This document shows positions 42,556 through 51,303 of a stretch of DNA of 64,000 nucleotides, piece by piece. Both the position numbers and the translations under genes were made by a program. This DNA comes from 2-02-FULL-55-14 sp964534125 (GTDB lineage Bacteria > Bacteroidota > Ignavibacteria > UBA10030): positions 62,001 to 126,000 of the forward strand of contig CAZHOJ010000002.1 of assembly GCA_964534125.1 (NCBI GenBank), read 5' to 3'. Under the pieces are notes generated by a model, which did no database searches, was not told the DNA's origin, and saw nothing but the letters and a program-made list of their open reading frames with translations. Numbering within the stretch: position 1 is the first letter of the stretch; each line of letters begins with the position of its first letter.

Positions 42556-43084
42556 CGGACCGACTGTCCTTGCGTTCGGAGAGAAGACTCCTGACATTCA
42601 CCCCAGCGTCCGGATCGCAGATGGTGCTCGGATCCTGGGGGACGTCGTGATAGGTCAGGGGAGCAGCGTGTGGTACAACGCGGTCATTCGCGGCGATGTT
42701 CACCGGGTGCGGATAGGCGAACGGGTGAACGTCCAGGACAACGCGGTCCTGCATGTGACCCACGATACCGCGCCTCTGCTGATCGGTGACGATGTTACGA
42801 TCGGCCATGGAGCGATCGTGCACGGGTGCACTATCGGGAACGGATGTCTCGTCGGAATGGGGGCCATCGTGCTCGATGGAGCTCACATAGGGAACAGCTC
42901 CCTTGTTGCCGCCGGTAGCATGGTGAGGCAGCACATGAAAGTGCCCGAAGGTGTCCTCGTCGCCGGACATCCGGCGGTCGTGAAGCGGGACCTGACACGG
43001 CAGGAGCGGGAAGATCTGGCCGCATCTGCAGCGCGCTACGCGGGGTACGCTCACATCTACATTCATACCAATCAGGAGCCCTGA
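42545..43084 (+). CDS. gamma-carbonic anhydrase-like hexapeptide-repeat protein
   Basis: 179 residues forming a left-handed beta helix: VRIADGARILGDVVIGQGSSVWYNAVIRGDVHRVRIGERVNVQDNAVLHVTHD. The His residues in HVTHD and GHGAIVHGC sit where the zinc ligands of gamma-class carbonic anhydrases lie. Family members are either carbonic anhydrases or acyl/transferase relatives (YrdA-like), and activity is not certain. ATG 42545 lies inside the DUF3108 gene and is preferred to 42506 because homologues start close to the first hexapeptide. Confidence 0.87.
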   Translation: MSGSGPTVLAFGEKTPDIHPSVRIADGARILGDVVIGQGSSVWYNAVIRGDVHRVRIGERVNVQDNAVLHVTHDTAPLLIGDDVTIGHGAIVHGCTIGNGCLVGMGAIVLDGAHIGNSSLVAAGSMVRQHMKVPEGVLVAGHPAVVKRDLTRQEREDLAASAARYAGYAHIYIHTNQEP

Positions 43085-43088
43085 GCTC

Positions 43089-43988
43089 ATGAAGCTTACA
43101 TTTTGGGGTGTGCGAGGTTCCATCCCAACCCCCGGAAATCACACGGTACGGTACGGGGGGAATACCCCATGTCTCGAACTTCGGCTCGACGACGACAAGC
43201 TCATCATCTTCGATGCGGGAACAGGGATCCGCAGTTTCGGGGATTTCCTGTTGTCCAAGGGAGAGTCGATCAAGGCCCATCTGCTTATCACACACCCGCA
43301 CTGGGACCATATCCAGGGCTTTCCGTTCTTCAAGCCGGCGTTCATCCCGGGGAATGAACTGACGATCGTCGGCACAGAGCGCCCTGAGAAGTCGTTGAGC
43401 GAGATCATCGCGGAACAGATGAACAGGATCTATTTTCCGGTCCAGCTCCACGATCTGAAGGCCAAGATCAAGTTCGTCCCCATACGTGAAGAGGGGGAGA
43501 TCCAGATCCACGAAGCCAAGGTCACATACATGTATGTGAACCACCCGGGCTTCACGGTGGGATACCGCGTGGAGTACAAAGGAAAGACCCTCGTGTATAT
43601 CAGCGACAACGAGCCATTCGACCAGGAGGCCGCGAAGGGGCTGACGAACTTTGAAACGAGCGTCAAAGAACTGTTCATGGATGTCGAGGGCGACCCCAAC
43701 CAGCGGGTGTTCGACTTCTGCAGTGGCGCGGATGTCCTCATCCACGACGCAACCTACTCTCCGGAGGAATACATCGACAGGATCGGCTGGGGGCATTCTG
43801 ATTATCTGTTCACGCTTCGCGTTGCGGCAGAGGCTGACGTGAAGCGGTTGTACCTGTTCCATCACGACCAGAACCACAGCGACGAGAAGGTCGACGACAT
43901 CCTGATGAAATCCCAGCGGGAGGTCAAGAACAGGGGCTATAACTTTTCGTGCGAAGCGGCCATCGAGAACACAACGATCACGATCTAG
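43089..43988 (+). CDS. metallo-beta-lactamase fold hydrolase
   Basis: A 299-residue MBL protein resembling phosphodiesterases/RNase Z-like enzymes: LTFWGVRGSIPTPG, NTPCLELRLDDDKLIIFDAGTG, the metal motif LITHPHWDHIQGFP and YISDNEP. The later ligands are in LFMDVEGDPNQRVFDF/DVLIHDATYSPEEY and LFHHDQNHSDE. The GSIPTPG start is typical of the cyclic-phosphodiesterase-like group often linked to signalling. The substrate is unproven. It follows the carbonic anhydrase-like gene by 4 nt. Confidence 0.87.
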   Translation: MKLTFWGVRGSIPTPGNHTVRYGGNTPCLELRLDDDKLIIFDAGTGIRSFGDFLLSKGESIKAHLLITHPHWDHIQGFPFFKPAFIPGNELTIVGTERPEKSLSEIIAEQMNRIYFPVQLHDLKAKIKFVPIREEGEIQIHEAKVTYMYVNHPGFTVGYRVEYKGKTLVYISDNEPFDQEAAKGLTNFETSVKELFMDVEGDPNQRVFDFCSGADVLIHDATYSPEEYIDRIGWGHSDYLFTLRVAAEADVKRLYLFHHDQNHSDEKVDDILMKSQREVKNRGYNFSCEAAIENTTITI

Positions 43989-44006
43989 AGGCCGGACACA
44001 GGGTTC

Positions 44007-44498
44007 ATGAGCGCATTGCTGACTGCAAAGGATCTGAGGAAAATAGAGAAAGTCCTCGGCGTCGAGCCGAAGCGGTCGAAAGGTCTCGTCCGATTCGAGA
44101 TCGCTGCCGCACAATCTGCGCGATCGCTTGCGCTCGAGATACACGATGAGGTCAGGATCGGCAGGCGAAAAGGTCCCCTCGTGACGGTCTATACGCAGAG
44201 TGCCCATCTTCAACTGCATTTCTGCACAGGGTATGTGGCGAGCGATTTCCTCGGAGAGGTGACGTTCGTCGGCGAATCACAGGGCATTCTCTCTGGCCTG
44301 ACGATCGAACGTGAAGGCGGTTGTTCGTTGTATGCGAACGTCGATCGGTCCGTCCTGTCCGGAGATTTTACGAAGTTGGGACCAGAAGTGATGTTGTCCG
44401 GAGTCGCGTTGTCACTGGTCGAGGATATCCTGCCGGCTCCAAAAGGACCCAAACGCGTCAGACGCGAAGGAAAGCGGAAGGCACACAAACGCGCGTGA
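44007..44498 (+). CDS. conserved-looking hypothetical protein, unknown function
   Basis: 163 residues. I do not recognise a family. There is a short helical start (LTAKDLRKIEKVLGV), a beta-rich middle (ALEIHDEVRIGRRKGPLVTVYTQ, AHLQLHFCTGYVASDFLGEVTF, GECSL-type strands) and a very basic tail (GPKRVRREGKRKAHKRA). The tail suggests nucleic-acid or ribosome contact. It lies between an MBL hydrolase and ybeY, with a 4-nt overlap into ybeY, so it may work with RNA maturation; this is inference. A PilZ-like barrel is another thought, but its RxxxR/DxSxxG motifs are missing. Confidence 0.65.
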   Translation: MSALLTAKDLRKIEKVLGVEPKRSKGLVRFEIAAAQSARSLALEIHDEVRIGRRKGPLVTVYTQSAHLQLHFCTGYVASDFLGEVTFVGESQGILSGLTIEREGGCSLYANVDRSVLSGDFTKLGPEVMLSGVALSLVEDILPAPKGPKRVRREGKRKAHKRA

Positions 44499-44941
44499 AG
44501 AGAACCGCAGCGAACCGCGTCAGCATCTCCAATCTGCATCGTTTTTTGCGATTTTCGCCCCGGGAAACCTCGAGGCTGGTCCGGCGTGTTCTCAAGGGAG
44601 AGGGCGCACGGGGCTGGACCCTCGGCGTCGCTCTTGTCGACGATGGGCGAATGAGGGCACTGCATGCACGTTACCTCGGAGGCCGGCGTACGACGGATGT
44701 GCTTTCCTTCGTGTATGACGATGCCGTTTCGAAGGAAGGAGAGGTCGTCGTCTGCCTGGATCAGGCGAGGCGGCAGGCCCCCGAGTACGGAGCAACGTAT
44801 TCAGAGGAAGTGGCGCGGCTTGTCATGCACGGTGTGTTGCACCTGCTCGGATACGATGACCATCGCCCGAAGCTGCGGGCGGTGATGAAGGAACGTGAGG
44901 ACACGTATGTGAGGGAGGCATATGCACGAACGCGTCGTTGA
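44495..44941 (+). CDS. ybeY: endoribonuclease/16S rRNA maturation factor YbeY
   Basis: A zinc-dependent RNase needed for 16S rRNA 3'-end processing and ribosome quality control. It has the conserved RYLGGRRTTDVLSFVYDD and the zinc motif MHGVLHLLGYDDH (three His). GTG 44495 overlaps the previous stop (GTGA) and gives 148 residues, the normal length; the frame is open further upstream but those codons lie inside the unknown gene. It overlaps the next gene by 20 nt. Confidence 0.93.
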   Translation: MKRTAANRVSISNLHRFLRFSPRETSRLVRRVLKGEGARGWTLGVALVDDGRMRALHARYLGGRRTTDVLSFVYDDAVSKEGEVVVCLDQARRQAPEYGATYSEEVARLVMHGVLHLLGYDDHRPKLRAVMKEREDTYVREAYARTRR

Positions 44942-45371
44942 ACTTCTGGTATACCTGATGGGAGAGCTGCGCTCACAAGGGCAGTTCGGGGACCTCGACG
45001 TCCCTGCGCTCGTACGGCAAGGGTATACTGACGCTGAGATTACGACTGCATTTGCGTGGCTGTTCGATGCGCTCGAGACACGCGGACGCGAACGAGGAAA
45101 GACCAGGGAGGAAGGCTCTGTGAGGATCCTTCATCCGGTCGAGCTCTCCGTGCTCAAACCCGAGGGGTACGGGTACCTGCTGCAATGTTTCGAGCTGGCC
45201 ATGCTCTCTTCGGAGGAGGTCGAGCTGGTGATCGAGCGCCTCATGATGTCGGGCATCAGTGAGGCGAACATGGACGATGTGAAGCGGGTCATCGCGTCGG
45301 TCCTTTTTGAAACTGACCGGCCGGAAGAGGGCGGATATACCGTGCTCGGACCAAAGGATTCAATACACTAG
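44922..45371 (+). CDS. Smg/DUF494 family protein
   Basis: 149 residues matching DUF494 (Smg): MHERVVELLVYLMGELRSQ at the start, LRQGYTDAEITTAFAWLFD-like helices, RILHPVELSVLKPEGYGYLLQ and LVIERLMMSGISEANMDDVKRVIASVLF. The family is conserved next to topA or dprA in many bacteria; its biochemical role is unknown. It overlaps ybeY and is followed by topA after 5 nt. Confidence 0.85.
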   Translation: MHERVVELLVYLMGELRSQGQFGDLDVPALVRQGYTDAEITTAFAWLFDALETRGRERGKTREEGSVRILHPVELSVLKPEGYGYLLQCFELAMLSSEEVELVIERLMMSGISEANMDDVKRVIASVLFETDRPEEGGYTVLGPKDSIH

Positions 45372-45376
45372 GATAC

Positions 45377-47635
45377 ATGGAAAAATCTCTCGTTATCGTA
45401 GAATCGCCGTCGAAGGCGAAGACCATCAATAAGTTCCTCGGCAAGGAGTTCCACGTCGAGGCGTCGGTGGGGCACATCAAGAACCTCCCGAAGAGCAAGC
45501 TCAGCGTGGATATCGAAGAGGATTTCGGCGTTGTCTACGAGACCATCAGCGGCAAGGAAGAGGTGGTCGAGAAGCTCCGGAAGCACGCCAGCACTGCGAA
45601 GGCGGTGTACATCGCAACCGACCCTGACCGCGAGGGGGAGGCCATCGCCGCTCATATCGCAGACGAGCTCAAAGGGTCGAATGAGAACATCAAGCGCGTC
45701 CTGTTCCATGAGATCACCGAGACCGGGGTGAAGGATGGGATGGACCATCCGAAGAAGATCCAGACCAACCTCGTGCTCTCGCAACAGGCCCGACGGGCGA
45801 TGGACCGTATCGTTGGATACCAGATCTCACCGTTCGTCTGGAAGACATTCTTCTACGGCCTCTCGGCCGGGCGTGTGCAGACAGTGGCCCTGAGGCTGAT
45901 CTGCGAGCGGGAGAAGGCGATACGGGCGTTCGTTCCCGAAGAGTACTGGTCGGTGGTCGGCGAGTTCGAAGCGCCGGGAGGAGAGACCTTCCTCGCAAAA
46001 CTCTCGAAGATCGGCGGCAAGGACCCGAGGATCTCCCACGAGGACGGCGTCAAGGAACTTCTGGGCAGGATCAGGGAAGGATCCTTCCGCATCGATGGCA
46101 TCCAGAAGAAGCCGGTCAAACGAAATGCGCCGCCGCCGTTCATCACGAGCACGCTCCAGCAGGAGGCCGCTCGCAGGCTTCGATTCTCTGCGAAGCGGAC
46201 CATGACGCTCGCACAGAAGCTGTACGAGGGGATCGATCTCGGCGATGAAGGTCTCACCGGACTGATCACGTACATGCGCACGGACTCCACGCGTCTGAGC
46301 GAAGAGGCCGTGGCCCATGCGCGCGAGTACATCTACGAGAACTACGGCAAGGAGTATCTCCCGAAGGAGCCCAAGCAGTACCGGAAGAAGAAGGCCTCGC
46401 AGGATGCCCACGAGGCCATCCGTCCGACGAGCATGGCGCATACACCCAAGTCGGTCAGGAAGCATCTTGAGAAAGACCTGTTCGCTCTCTATGAGCTCAT
46501 CTGGAACCGTTTCGTCGCATGCCAGATGTCTCCCGCACAGTTCGAGCAGATGTCGGTCGATGTGAGCGATGGCACGCATCTGTTCCGGGCGACGGACCAG
46601 ATCCCCGTGTTCAGAGGGTTCCTGACGGTCTATGATGATACGGTCGACGAGGATGCGCCCGAGGAAGATGACAGCGACCCCACGTCCAAGATCCCGGCAA
46701 ACCTGCGTCAGGGGGATCCGACGCGCCTCGCAGACCTGCTTCCGAGGCAGCATTTCACGAAGCCGCCGGCGAGATTCACCGAGAGCAGCCTTGTCAAGGA
46801 GCTCGAGTCGCTCGGCATCGGCCGGCCGAGCACGTATGCGCTCATCGTCTCGACGGTCATTGACCGGAAGTATGTCGAACAGAAGGACCGGCGCCTGTTC
46901 GCCAGCGAACTCGGCATGGGGGTCAACGAAATTCTCGTGGAGAACTTCCCGAAGATCTTCAGTGCACGCTTTACGGCGCAGATGGAGGAAGAGCTCGAGA
47001 CCATCGCCACAGGCAAGAATGAGTACCTGACGGTGATGAGGGACTTCTATGGCCCCTTCAGCTCAGCACTGGAGAAGGCCTCAGAGCGCGCATCAGCCAT
47101 CAAGAAATCCCTCATCGAAAAGACCGACGAGGTCTGTGATGTCTGCGGAAAATCCATGGTGATCAAGTGGGGCAGGAACGGCCGCTTCATGGCCTGTACG
47201 GGGTATCCGAAGTGCAAGAATTCCCGGCCCCTTGCGGAAGAGTTGGAAAAGATGCAACATATCACGGGAGAGAAATGCGAACTGTGTGGTGGCGATATGG
47301 TCGTGAAGGGGGGGCGGTTCGGAACATTTCTCGGGTGTTCGAACTATCCGTCCTGCAAGAACACCAAGCCGATCACCATCGGCATCAGCTGTCCAAAATG
47401 CAAGGATGGAGGATTGGTCGAACGCAAGACGAAGAAGGGCAAGCGGACCTTCTACGGGTGTTCCAAATACCCGGAATGCGATTTCGCTTCGTGGGACAAG
47501 CCGTTGAACGAACAATGTCCGACGTGCGGGCACACGTTCCTGGTCGAGAAGACTACCCAGGCCCGGGGCACGCACGTCATCTGCCCGTCGTGCAAGACCA
47601 TTCGAGAAGAAAAGGACGTCGCACGCTCAGCCTGA
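45377..47635 (+). CDS. topA: DNA topoisomerase I
   Basis: A type IA topoisomerase that relaxes negative supercoils. The Toprim domain is SLVIVESPSKAKTINKFLG and ATDPDREGEAIAAHI, and the active-site Tyr lies in LITYMRTDSTRLSEEA. VGRPSTYA-type contacts occur as LGIGRPSTYALIVSTV. Four C-terminal zinc-ribbon units follow, each with two Cys pairs (CDVCGKSM, CELCGGDM, CPKCKDGG, CPTCGHTF). At 752 residues it is complete. The Xer recombinase begins at its stop codon. Confidence 0.96.
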   Translation: MEKSLVIVESPSKAKTINKFLGKEFHVEASVGHIKNLPKSKLSVDIEEDFGVVYETISGKEEVVEKLRKHASTAKAVYIATDPDREGEAIAAHIADELKGSNENIKRVLFHEITETGVKDGMDHPKKIQTNLVLSQQARRAMDRIVGYQISPFVWKTFFYGLSAGRVQTVALRLICEREKAIRAFVPEEYWSVVGEFEAPGGETFLAKLSKIGGKDPRISHEDGVKELLGRIREGSFRIDGIQKKPVKRNAPPPFITSTLQQEAARRLRFSAKRTMTLAQKLYEGIDLGDEGLTGLITYMRTDSTRLSEEAVAHAREYIYENYGKEYLPKEPKQYRKKKASQDAHEAIRPTSMAHTPKSVRKHLEKDLFALYELIWNRFVACQMSPAQFEQMSVDVSDGTHLFRATDQIPVFRGFLTVYDDTVDEDAPEEDDSDPTSKIPANLRQGDPTRLADLLPRQHFTKPPARFTESSLVKELESLGIGRPSTYALIVSTVIDRKYVEQKDRRLFASELGMGVNEILVENFPKIFSARFTAQMEEELETIATGKNEYLTVMRDFYGPFSSALEKASERASAIKKSLIEKTDEVCDVCGKSMVIKWGRNGRFMACTGYPKCKNSRPLAEELEKMQHITGEKCELCGGDMVVKGGRFGTFLGCSNYPSCKNTKPITIGISCPKCKDGGLVERKTKKGKRTFYGCSKYPECDFASWDKPLNEQCPTCGHTFLVEKTTQARGTHVICPSCKTIREEKDVARSA

Positions 47636-48540
47636 CTCCAGATGACCGAGGGGCATTTCGCGAGGCTGTGTCAGGGTTTCTCGCGTATCTCGCTGATGAA
47701 CGGAGATACTCTGCTCACACCCTTCGCGCGTATGAGCATGACCTCCGGTCCCTGGTTGTGGCTGCAGACCGCCAAAAGCGGCCCCTTGCTGCTGTGGACC
47801 GGGATTTCCTCCGTGAGCGTATCGGGGAGATGTACGATGCCGGAAAAGCCCCGACGACGATCGCCCGCACCATCGCAACCTACCGTTCCTTCTTTCGTTA
47901 CCTGACGAAGAGGGCATCTCTGCCGTCAAATCCTGCTCGTGAGCTGCGCCAGCCTAAGAAGCCGAAACGACTTCCGCATGTCGTCGAGGCCGGTGCCATG
48001 CAACGGCTGCTCGATTCCATGGATACATCGACACTTGCAGGGACCCGCGACGCCGCTCTCCTCGAGCTGCTCTATGGAGGCGGACTTCGGTTGAGGGAGG
48101 TCCTCTCCCTTCGGCCGGTGGATATCGACGCAGGGCAAGGGACAGTACGGGTGACAGGAAAAGGGAACAAACAGCGCATCGTACCGGTCGGGCGGAAGGC
48201 CTGCCAGGCCCTCGAACGGTACGTCGCACAGTGTGGGGCGGCCGGACGTATCGCTGCACAGAATGAGGTCATCTTCCGGACAGACAAAGGGAAGCCGTTG
48301 TATCCGCACTACGTGCAGCGTGTCGTACGCCGTGAGATCAGCAGGGTCTCCGAGATCGAGAAGAAGAGCCCCCATGTCCTGCGGCACACCTTCGCAACGC
48401 ATATGCTCGACCGCGGAGCGGACCTGCGTGCCGTGAAGGAATTGCTCGGTCATGCGAGCCTTTCGACGACGCAGGTGTATGCGCATGTGTCATCATCCAG
48501 ACTCAAGAACGTCTACCAACAATCACATCCAAAGGCCTGA
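47632..48540 (+). CDS. Xer-type site-specific tyrosine recombinase (start uncertain, CTG suggested)
   Basis: The N-terminal SAM-like domain reads FLAYLADERRYSAHTLRAYEHDL. The catalytic domain has LLYGGGLRLREVLSL (first Arg), VRVTGKGNKQRIVPVG, HVLRHTFATHMLDRGADLRAVKELLGHASLSTTQVYAHV (HxxR, H) and the final Tyr. This is the XerC/XerD chromosome dimer-resolution type. No ATG/GTG/TTG lies between the topA stop and the domain except GTG 47668, which would leave only two residues before FLAYL. CTG 47632 overlaps the topA stop (CTGA) and yields a normal N-terminus. XerC versus XerD is not decided. Confidence 0.88.
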   Translation: MTPDDRGAFREAVSGFLAYLADERRYSAHTLRAYEHDLRSLVVAADRQKRPLAAVDRDFLRERIGEMYDAGKAPTTIARTIATYRSFFRYLTKRASLPSNPARELRQPKKPKRLPHVVEAGAMQRLLDSMDTSTLAGTRDAALLELLYGGGLRLREVLSLRPVDIDAGQGTVRVTGKGNKQRIVPVGRKACQALERYVAQCGAAGRIAAQNEVIFRTDKGKPLYPHYVQRVVRREISRVSEIEKKSPHVLRHTFATHMLDRGADLRAVKELLGHASLSTTQVYAHVSSSRLKNVYQQSHPKA

Positions 48541-48594
48541 ACAACACACTGCCGACCCGAACGGTTCTTCCAGGATCCATAAAGGAACAACGCT

Positions 48595-48927
48595 ATGAGA
48601 ACGACAGTCACATCCCGGCACTTCAAGGCTCATCAGTCGCTTGTCTCATACTCGGAGGATTCGCTGGACTCGCTCACCCGTTTCTATGACGGTATCATCA
48701 AGTCGGAGGTCATCCTCAGCTATGAGCGGGCCCGCAACAGCACGAAGATCGCAGAGGTGAACATTCATGTGTACAACGCCATCCTGACCAGCAAGTTCGA
48801 GTCGGACGATTTCTTCAAATCGGTGGATGGGGCAGTGGAAAAGCTTCGAAGGCAAGTGAAACGGTACAAGGAAAAACTGCGCCAGCGGGACCGGAGTGAC
48901 ATCCGCCGTGTGCGCGCAAAGGTCTGA
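48595..48927 (+). CDS. short ribosome hibernation-promoting factor (HPF/RaiA family)
   Basis: A 110-residue beta-alpha-beta-beta-beta-alpha protein that binds the 30S decoding centre in stationary phase. Family traits are TVTSRHFKAHQSLVSYSEDSLDSLTRFYDG, AEVNIHVYNAILTSKFESDDFFKSVDGAVEKLRRQVKRYKEKL and a basic end. The short form lacks the C-terminal dimerisation domain of long HPF. ATG 48595 has AAGGA 8 nt upstream. It is followed by hprK. Confidence 0.9.
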   Translation: MRTTVTSRHFKAHQSLVSYSEDSLDSLTRFYDGIIKSEVILSYERARNSTKIAEVNIHVYNAILTSKFESDDFFKSVDGAVEKLRRQVKRYKEKLRQRDRSDIRRVRAKV

Positions 48928-48942
48928 ACGGAAGGTCCTGCC

Positions 48943-49953
48943 ATGTCCATTGGGAACGTGAAAGAAACGCAGAAGGAGTCCGTGACCGTTGGATTCCTCT
49001 ATGAATCCAACAGGGAGCGTCTGAGGCTGATGGCCTTGAATGGTGACGTCGGCTTCAAGCGCGAGGTCACCGACAAGAACCTGCACCGGCCGGGTCTGGC
49101 TCTCGCAGGGTACGTGGAGTTGTTCACGTACAACAGGGTACAGATCTTCGGGAACACCGAGATCCGGTATCTGAGCCATCTCACGCTTGACGAGCGGAAG
49201 AAGGCGTTCGGACGCCTCATGGACTTCGACCTGCCGTGCATCGTGATCACGAACAACAATACGCTCGACCCGGAGCTCATCTCCCTGGCGACGAATCATG
49301 GCATCAGCGTTTTCCAGTCGTCGCTCGAGACCACGAAGTTCGTATACTTCCTGTCGGATTTCCTGGACGACCAGTTCGCTCCCCAGGCGGCGGTGCACGG
49401 GTCCTTCATCGATGTCTACGGCATCGGGGTCCTGCTCACGGGCCGCTCTGCCATCGGAAAGAGCGAGGTCGCCCTCGATCTGGTCGAACGTGGGCATCGG
49501 CTCGTTGCTGACGACGTCGTCCTCGTCACCAGGAAGGGAGAGGGGATCCTCATGGGGGCCGGATCGGACATGGTCAAGCACTTCATGGAGATACGGGGAC
49601 TCGGCCTCATCGATGTCCGTTCCATTTTCGGTATCCGTTCCATCCGATTCCAGAAACGGGTTGAGATGATCGTTCAGCTGGAGGAATGGCACCCGGATGG
49701 TGAGTATACGCGCACCGGGCTTGACCATGAGACGACAACCCTGATGGGCGTTGAGCTGAACTACATACGGCTGCCCATTTTCCCCGGCAAGAACATCACC
49801 GTGATTGTCGAGGTCATTGCCATGGACTACCTCCTGAAGCACTATGGGTATAATGCGGCCAAAGAGTTCACAAAGCGGCTGGATTCTGCCATTGCCGACA
49901 GGGCCCGGGGAGGAAAGCGCGTCATCGACTATTTTGAACACGATTTTGAATGA
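48943..49953 (+). CDS. hprK: HPr kinase/phosphorylase
   Basis: A bifunctional enzyme that phosphorylates a Ser of HPr and reverses it. The N-terminal domain spans about residues 1-140 (VTVGFLYES to LISLATNHGISVF). The kinase core has a P-loop in LLTGRSAIGKSEVALDLVERGHRLVADDVV, the HPrK signature IRGLGLIDVRSIFG and FPGKNITVIVEVIAMDYLLKHYGYN. At 336 residues it is full length. No ptsH or PTS gene is in the window, so its target may be an HPr-like protein elsewhere. It sits 15 nt after hpf. Confidence 0.94.
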   Translation: MSIGNVKETQKESVTVGFLYESNRERLRLMALNGDVGFKREVTDKNLHRPGLALAGYVELFTYNRVQIFGNTEIRYLSHLTLDERKKAFGRLMDFDLPCIVITNNNTLDPELISLATNHGISVFQSSLETTKFVYFLSDFLDDQFAPQAAVHGSFIDVYGIGVLLTGRSAIGKSEVALDLVERGHRLVADDVVLVTRKGEGILMGAGSDMVKHFMEIRGLGLIDVRSIFGIRSIRFQKRVEMIVQLEEWHPDGEYTRTGLDHETTTLMGVELNYIRLPIFPGKNITVIVEVIAMDYLLKHYGYNAAKEFTKRLDSAIADRARGGKRVIDYFEHDFE

Positions 49954-49964
49954 TCAGGTTGTCC

Positions 49965-49995
49965 TTGACAGACGGGCCGAATTTATCTATTTTCA
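49965..49995 (+). promoter_or_regulatory. promoter for M23 peptidase-bamA operon
   Basis: TTG (49965-49967; part of TTGACA), 20 nt, then TATTTTCA (49988-49995). Expected start near 50002, about 40 nt before ATG 50041. Confidence 0.5.
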
Positions 49996-50040
49996 GCAAA
50001 CTCTGAGGACCGACAGGTCAAACGTCCGGTTCCTTGCGGT

Positions 50041-51027
50041 ATGTACGTGCCAGACCGAATGACAAAGCTCCATAAATATTCGCAACGCTCGCTCTCCTAC
50101 GCCGAACTTCCCTGGGCCCGGACAAAGCTCTTTGTGTCCGGCGCGCTGGTTGGCGTGCTCGTGGTCATCGGCATCCTCGAGATCAATGGCAGGATGGGTG
50201 ACACGCTTGGCCTGGGCTTCACGCGGACAGATCTTCTGATCCAGGAGAATGCCATCCTTCGGGGGCAGATCGCATCTGTCAATGACCGCATCGCCATGCT
50301 CCAGGACAACCTGGAGCGTATCAATGAGAAGGGGAACCATCTCAGGCTGCTCATGGACCTCAACAGAGTTCCGGAGGACATCCGGCAGGGGGGCATCGGC
50401 GGTACACGGCTGGACGTGGATTTCAACACATCCCTGGATGTCAGCGATGAGCTCAACACCTTGCGTCGGTCCATGACCAAAGCGGAGCGGGAATTGCAGG
50501 TCCAGTTCACGAGCTACCGGGAGATAGCGGACAAATATACGGAGAACAAGGAGCGGTTCGTGCGCCTTCCGGCGATCCGTCCGATGAACGGCTACTATAG
50601 CCGCCAGGGCCCGCGTGTACGGCTGCATCCGATCCTCAATATCTACCGCCGGCATGAGGGGATCGACATCGCGAACGATGTCGGCACTCCGATCTATGCG
50701 CCGGCTGATGGTGTAGTGGAGTTCACCGGCCGTCACGGCGGATATGGTATCGCGGTGGAGATCAACCATGGCTATTCGTACAGGACGCTCTACGGTCACC
50801 TCTCGAAAGCACTTGTGCGGGAAGGCCAGCAGGTGAAACGCGGCACGCTGATTGCGCGCTCTGGGAACACCGGACTTTCCAGCGGGCCTCACCTGCATTA
50901 CGAGGTCCGGAAAAACGGCGTCCCGCAGAACCCGCTCGATTATTTCTTCGATGACATCGACTTTATCGCGGAAGCAGGAACGCCATTGCCGAACGAGGCG
51001 ATGGAAAACCTGTATATCGAGGATTGA
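50041..51027 (+). CDS. M23 family metallopeptidase, membrane-anchored
   Basis: A LytM-type peptidoglycan endopeptidase or its regulator. It has one N-terminal membrane segment (LFVSGALVGVLVVIGILEI), a coiled coil (about residues 65-165, with ENAILRGQIASVNDRIAMLQDNLERI and LRRSMTKAERELQVQF), then the M23 core. The zinc ligands are visible: RLHPILNIYRRHEGIDIAN (HxxxD) and GPHLHYEV (HxH), so it is probably catalytic. ATG 50059 (MTKLHK) is an alternative start. It leads an operon with DUF2795 and bamA. Confidence 0.9.
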   Translation: MYVPDRMTKLHKYSQRSLSYAELPWARTKLFVSGALVGVLVVIGILEINGRMGDTLGLGFTRTDLLIQENAILRGQIASVNDRIAMLQDNLERINEKGNHLRLLMDLNRVPEDIRQGGIGGTRLDVDFNTSLDVSDELNTLRRSMTKAERELQVQFTSYREIADKYTENKERFVRLPAIRPMNGYYSRQGPRVRLHPILNIYRRHEGIDIANDVGTPIYAPADGVVEFTGRHGGYGIAVEINHGYSYRTLYGHLSKALVREGQQVKRGTLIARSGNTGLSSGPHLHYEVRKNGVPQNPLDYFFDDIDFIAEAGTPLPNEAMENLYIED

Positions 51028-51030
51028 AGC

Positions 51031-51255
51031 ATGATCTGGACAATCGAACTGGCATCGTATCTTGATGATGCGCCATGGCCAGCGACAAAGGAAGAGCTGA
51101 TCGACTATGCGATGCGAACGGGGGCCCCGGCCCAGGTGGTTCAGAACCTCGAGGAACTTGAGGACACTGATGAACCATACGAGAGCATCGAGGAGATCTG
51201 GACTGATTATCCCACCGATGAGGATTTCTTTTTCGAGGACGAGAAGGATTATTGA
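51031..51255 (+). CDS. DUF2795 family small protein
   Basis: 74 residues, highly acidic C-terminus (TDYPTDEDFFFEDEKDY). The N-terminal half (LASYLDDAPWPATKEELIDYAMRTGAPAQVVQNLEELEDTDEPYESIEEIW) is the DUF2795 helical domain, a small fold of unknown role often encoded next to envelope or DNA-related genes. Start ATG is 3 nt after the peptidase stop. A terminator-like hairpin lies 48 nt beyond its stop. Confidence 0.8.
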   Translation: MIWTIELASYLDDAPWPATKEELIDYAMRTGAPAQVVQNLEELEDTDEPYESIEEIWTDYPTDEDFFFEDEKDY

Positions 51256-51303
51256 CCGGAACATCCTCGGTGGCCGTTCTCCGGCTGCCGATACATGGCG
51301 TCG

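Noticed and set aside
44007..44498. PilZ (c-di-GMP receptor) identity for the unknown protein before ybeY
   Set aside because: The RxxxR and D/NxSxxG motifs are absent.
47167..47631. Long N-terminal extension of the Xer recombinase inside topA
   Set aside because: It is the frame-shifted shadow of topA zinc-finger codons and resembles no recombinase sequence.
47632..48540. Mobile element integrase
   Set aside because: The protein is a housekeeping Xer type fused into the topA operon; no attachment repeats or phage genes surround it.
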